A stretch of DNA of 13,901 nucleotides from positions 1 through 13,901 of the forward strand of contig NZ_CALEFV010000105.1 in assembly GCF_937877005.1 (NCBI RefSeq), read 5' to 3'. Source of the stretch: an uncultured Fibrobacter sp. (GTDB lineage: Bacteria; Fibrobacterota; Fibrobacteria; Fibrobacterales; Fibrobacteraceae). Both the position numbers and the translations under genes were made by a program. Under the pieces are notes generated by a model. The model saw only the letters and a program-made list of their open reading frames with translations. It was not told the DNA's origin and did not search any database. This document shows, piece after piece, positions 12,138 to 13,901 of this stretch. How positions within the stretch are numbered: position 1 is the stretch's first letter; each line of letters begins with the position of its first letter.

Positions 12138-12811
12138 CAGTTGAACCCTCCCGCAGATACGGCAGCGTCAACAAGTTCCTTGCCCTTGGCCGATACCTTG
12201 CCGTTGGTTTGTTTCGGCGCGATAGTCCTGTTTTCGGCACTCTTCATGTCGGGCGGCCTGAACTTGCCAAAGGCAACCGTCTTCTTGAGCTCCGCGACCT
12301 TGAATTCCCGCAGCGTCATCGTGAACTTGATGCTCTCGCCGTCCTCGGCTCCGAACTTTACAGGGAGGCTCGTGATGATCATCTCCGGATATACGTGCAG
12401 GGCCGTCACCAGTCGGACCGGCTTGCGCTGCATCGCAAGATTCTCGAGAGCGATGAACATGTCACGAGCACGGTTGTCCTTTACGGGAGTCCCGTCGCTC
12501 ACCTGCACGCCGGTATAGCCGTCCGTACTTTCCCCGAACTCGTTCCTGTCAGGGAAATTCGTGAACATACCCGTGACGGTGCAGGTGCGCAATTTCTGCG
12601 TGACGTGGTCGGTAATTACGGCGCCGTTCTCTATCGGGTGGTCGCTCGCCTCGAATTCGAGCGTATGCGACTCGTCGACAAGCAGGTCGAATCGGATAGA
12701 GACCGTTTTGTCGGCAGAATCCACGCCGAAACCCTCGTCTCGTGAGAAAAGAGAAGCCGGAACCTTCCTAGGGTTGATTTCTACATCGTGCCGAGTAAAC
12801 CATCCTATCAT
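12137..12811 (-). CDS. Dit-like tail/baseplate protein
   Basis: 224 residues. It has SIRFDLLVDESHTLEFEASD (38-57) and HPIENGAVITDHVTQKLRTC (58-77), close to the Dit-like signature '(D/E)-H-P-V-E-x-G-x-x-I-x-D-H-V', followed by VTGMFTNFPDRNEFGE. Later come ALENLAMQRKPVRLVTALHV (125-144) and MIITSLPVKFGAEDGESIKF (148-167). This is the arrangement of the distal tail / hub-adaptor N-terminal domain in contractile phages. A polar tail (about 185-224) has no recognised domain. The gene overlaps the tape measure gene by ATGA and the plug gene by one base. It should join the tail tube to the baseplate hub. Confidence 0.78.
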   Translation of the reverse strand: MIGWFTRHDVEINPRKVPASLFSRDEGFGVDSADKTVSIRFDLLVDESHTLEFEASDHPIENGAVITDHVTQKLRTCTVTGMFTNFPDRNEFGESTDGYTGVQVSDGTPVKDNRARDMFIALENLAMQRKPVRLVTALHVYPEMIITSLPVKFGAEDGESIKFTMTLREFKVAELKKTVAFGKFRPPDMKSAENRTIAPKQTNGKVSAKGKELVDAAVSAGGFN

Positions 12812-13901
12812 GCGCCTGCCACCTCCATAGCCATAGAAGTATCGAACTTGAGATTGCGCTCCATCAGTTCGACAAGTTTCTGATTGATCAGGTTGCCGAG
12901 TTCCGAGAATTCGGAAGAAATGCTGTTGTTCTGCGTCACCGTGTTGTTGTTCGTGGTATTGAAGTTCGTCACGTTCGCCTTGGCATCCTCGGAGACGCTC
13001 TTGAGTCCGGAAATTCCGGATAGGTACTCCTCGGCAGCCTCCGCGCCATACTTGCGGGCATAAGCGTTGTATGTGTCTTCAAGAACCCTCAAGTTCTTCT
13101 CGCTCTTGTCCTTGTCGAAGGTCTTGTATGCCTTCATGAGGGCGGCGTTCGAGTTCCACCGTTCCTGGTTTGCCGCGTTGTTGCGCTTCGCCTCTGCATC
13201 CGCGTTGAGCGCCTGGTATCCGGCGTTAATCAGCGATCCTGCAAAAGACCCTCCTGTAGCCAAAAGAGCCAGCATAGGATTTCCTGTAGCGGCAAGTACG
13301 GCGCCTCCTGTAGAGAGTCCACCAGCAGCCACTCCTCCAGCGGTTTCCGCGCCACCCATAAATCCTGCCACCCCGCCACCTGCGACAGCGGCAAGGCCCA
13401 TGGCCGCCCTCTTGCCGTTCCTGCCCATCGTGAGCAGTTCGCGGTTCGTCCTCTGGAGACTGTGAACCAGCTTTCCGAATCCTCCCGAGAGCATGTTCAC
13501 GCCTCCAGTAACCGCCGAGAATTTCTCTACTGCAAGGGCCATCATTATGGCCTCGACAAGGCCTGGAATCTGCGTCATCTTCTCGACAAGAGGTGCGAGC
13601 ACCTCCCCTATGCGTAGAACCGCTCCGGCCACGTTCGCAAGGCCGTCTACAAGCTTGGAAAGGTCAAGTTCGCCTATCCTTCGGGCGAAGTCCTTGAGCT
13701 TGTCCTGGTTCTTCTCGAAGGCGTCAGCTAGGCTCTGCTTTATGTTGTCCATTGCGGTAGACCAAAGGCCAGAAAGGGTCTTGGAGCCCTTCTCCATGCC
13801 CTTGTAGAACCGTCCACCCTCGGATGTGGCCTTCTTGAGTGCCGCCGACACCATCTCGAACGAAATTGCGCCCTGGGACATGTCGTCACGGAGCTGCGCC
13901 A
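12808..13901 (-). CDS. Tape measure protein, C-terminal part (runs off right edge)
   Basis: 364 codons are visible and the frame is open to the window edge; the ATG at 13881 is internal, because the preceding codons (AQLRDD) continue a family-typical segment. Seen: MSQGAISFEMVSAALKKATS, EGGRFYKGMEKGSKTLSGLW and STAMDNIKQSL, the repeated-helix signature of TMP-type tape measures. Next is a long Ala/Gly hydrophobic stretch (about 158-222 counted from the 13881 Met, with AAVAGGGVAGFMGGAE), then charged helices, and an Asn-rich segment (VTNFNTTNNNTVTQNN) before the C-terminal helix. Such proteins set tail length and fill the tube, and the hydrophobic part may insert in the host membrane. It leads directly into the Dit-like gene. 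Confidence 0.9.
   Translation of the reverse strand, partial: AQLRDDMSQGAISFEMVSAALKKATSEGGRFYKGMEKGSKTLSGLWSTAMDNIKQSLADAFEKNQDKLKDFARRIGELDLSKLVDGLANVAGAVLRIGEVLAPLVEKMTQIPGLVEAIMMALAVEKFSAVTGGVNMLSGGFGKLVHSLQRTNRELLTMGRNGKRAAMGLAAVAGGGVAGFMGGAETAGGVAAGGLSTGGAVLAATGNPMLALLATGGSFAGSLINAGYQALNADAEAKRNNAANQERWNSNAALMKAYKTFDKDKSEKNLRVLEDTYNAYARKYGAEAAEEYLSGISGLKSVSEDAKANVTNFNTTNNNTVTQNNSISSEFSELGNLINQKLVELMERNLKFDTSMAMEVAGA

Overview
This window is a morphogenesis segment of a tailed phage or prophage with a contractile-type (Mu/Pam3-like) baseplate. Every protein gene I can support lies on the minus strand, so transcription runs from right to left. No host gene, integrase, tRNA or attachment site is visible, so the host is not fixed. 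G+C is moderate and Shine-Dalgarno sites are clear at many starts. The fibre-tip motifs resemble those common in gut and rumen phages, which is only a weak hint about habitat.

Layout from right to left. (1) 13901-10105, tail and baseplate hub: tape measure protein (partial at the right edge), Dit-like protein, baseplate plug, gp27-like hub, and Gp138-type spike, packed with 1-4 base overlaps. (2) 10104-9920, a gene-free gap with a direct-repeat pair and a possible promoter. (3) 9919-4993, packaging and portal: a small Nu1-like winged helix protein, a Terminase_2-type small subunit, the large terminase, the portal, and a MuF head-morphogenesis protein. The MuF protein carries a C-terminal domain resembling CdiA-CT/BECR-fold tRNase toxins. 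(4) 4992-4711, a regulatory gap with a 17-bp palindrome, 9-bp tandem repeats, a near-consensus promoter pointing right, and a structured candidate small RNA of about 130 nt. The RNA ends in a strong intrinsic terminator whose U-tract overlaps the toxin stop codon. (5) 4710-1, distal baseplate and fibre: gpW/gp25-like wedge, baseplate J-like wedge, a DUF2612/tail-protein-I-like protein, a short coiled-coil fibre linker, and a long repetitive tail fibre (partial at the left edge).

The terminase pair and portal package DNA, MuF acts at the portal/head interface, and the hub, spike, wedge and fibre proteins build the host-recognition and penetration end of the tail. Capsid, protease, sheath and tube genes are absent and presumably lie to the right.

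The most unusual element is the toxin/RNA locus. An AT-rich toxin module is fused to MuF, no recognisable immunity protein follows it, and the position where immunity would be expected holds an opposite-strand structured RNA with its own promoter and a possibly switchable terminator. The insertion of the packaging block between spike and wedge genes is a second unusual feature.
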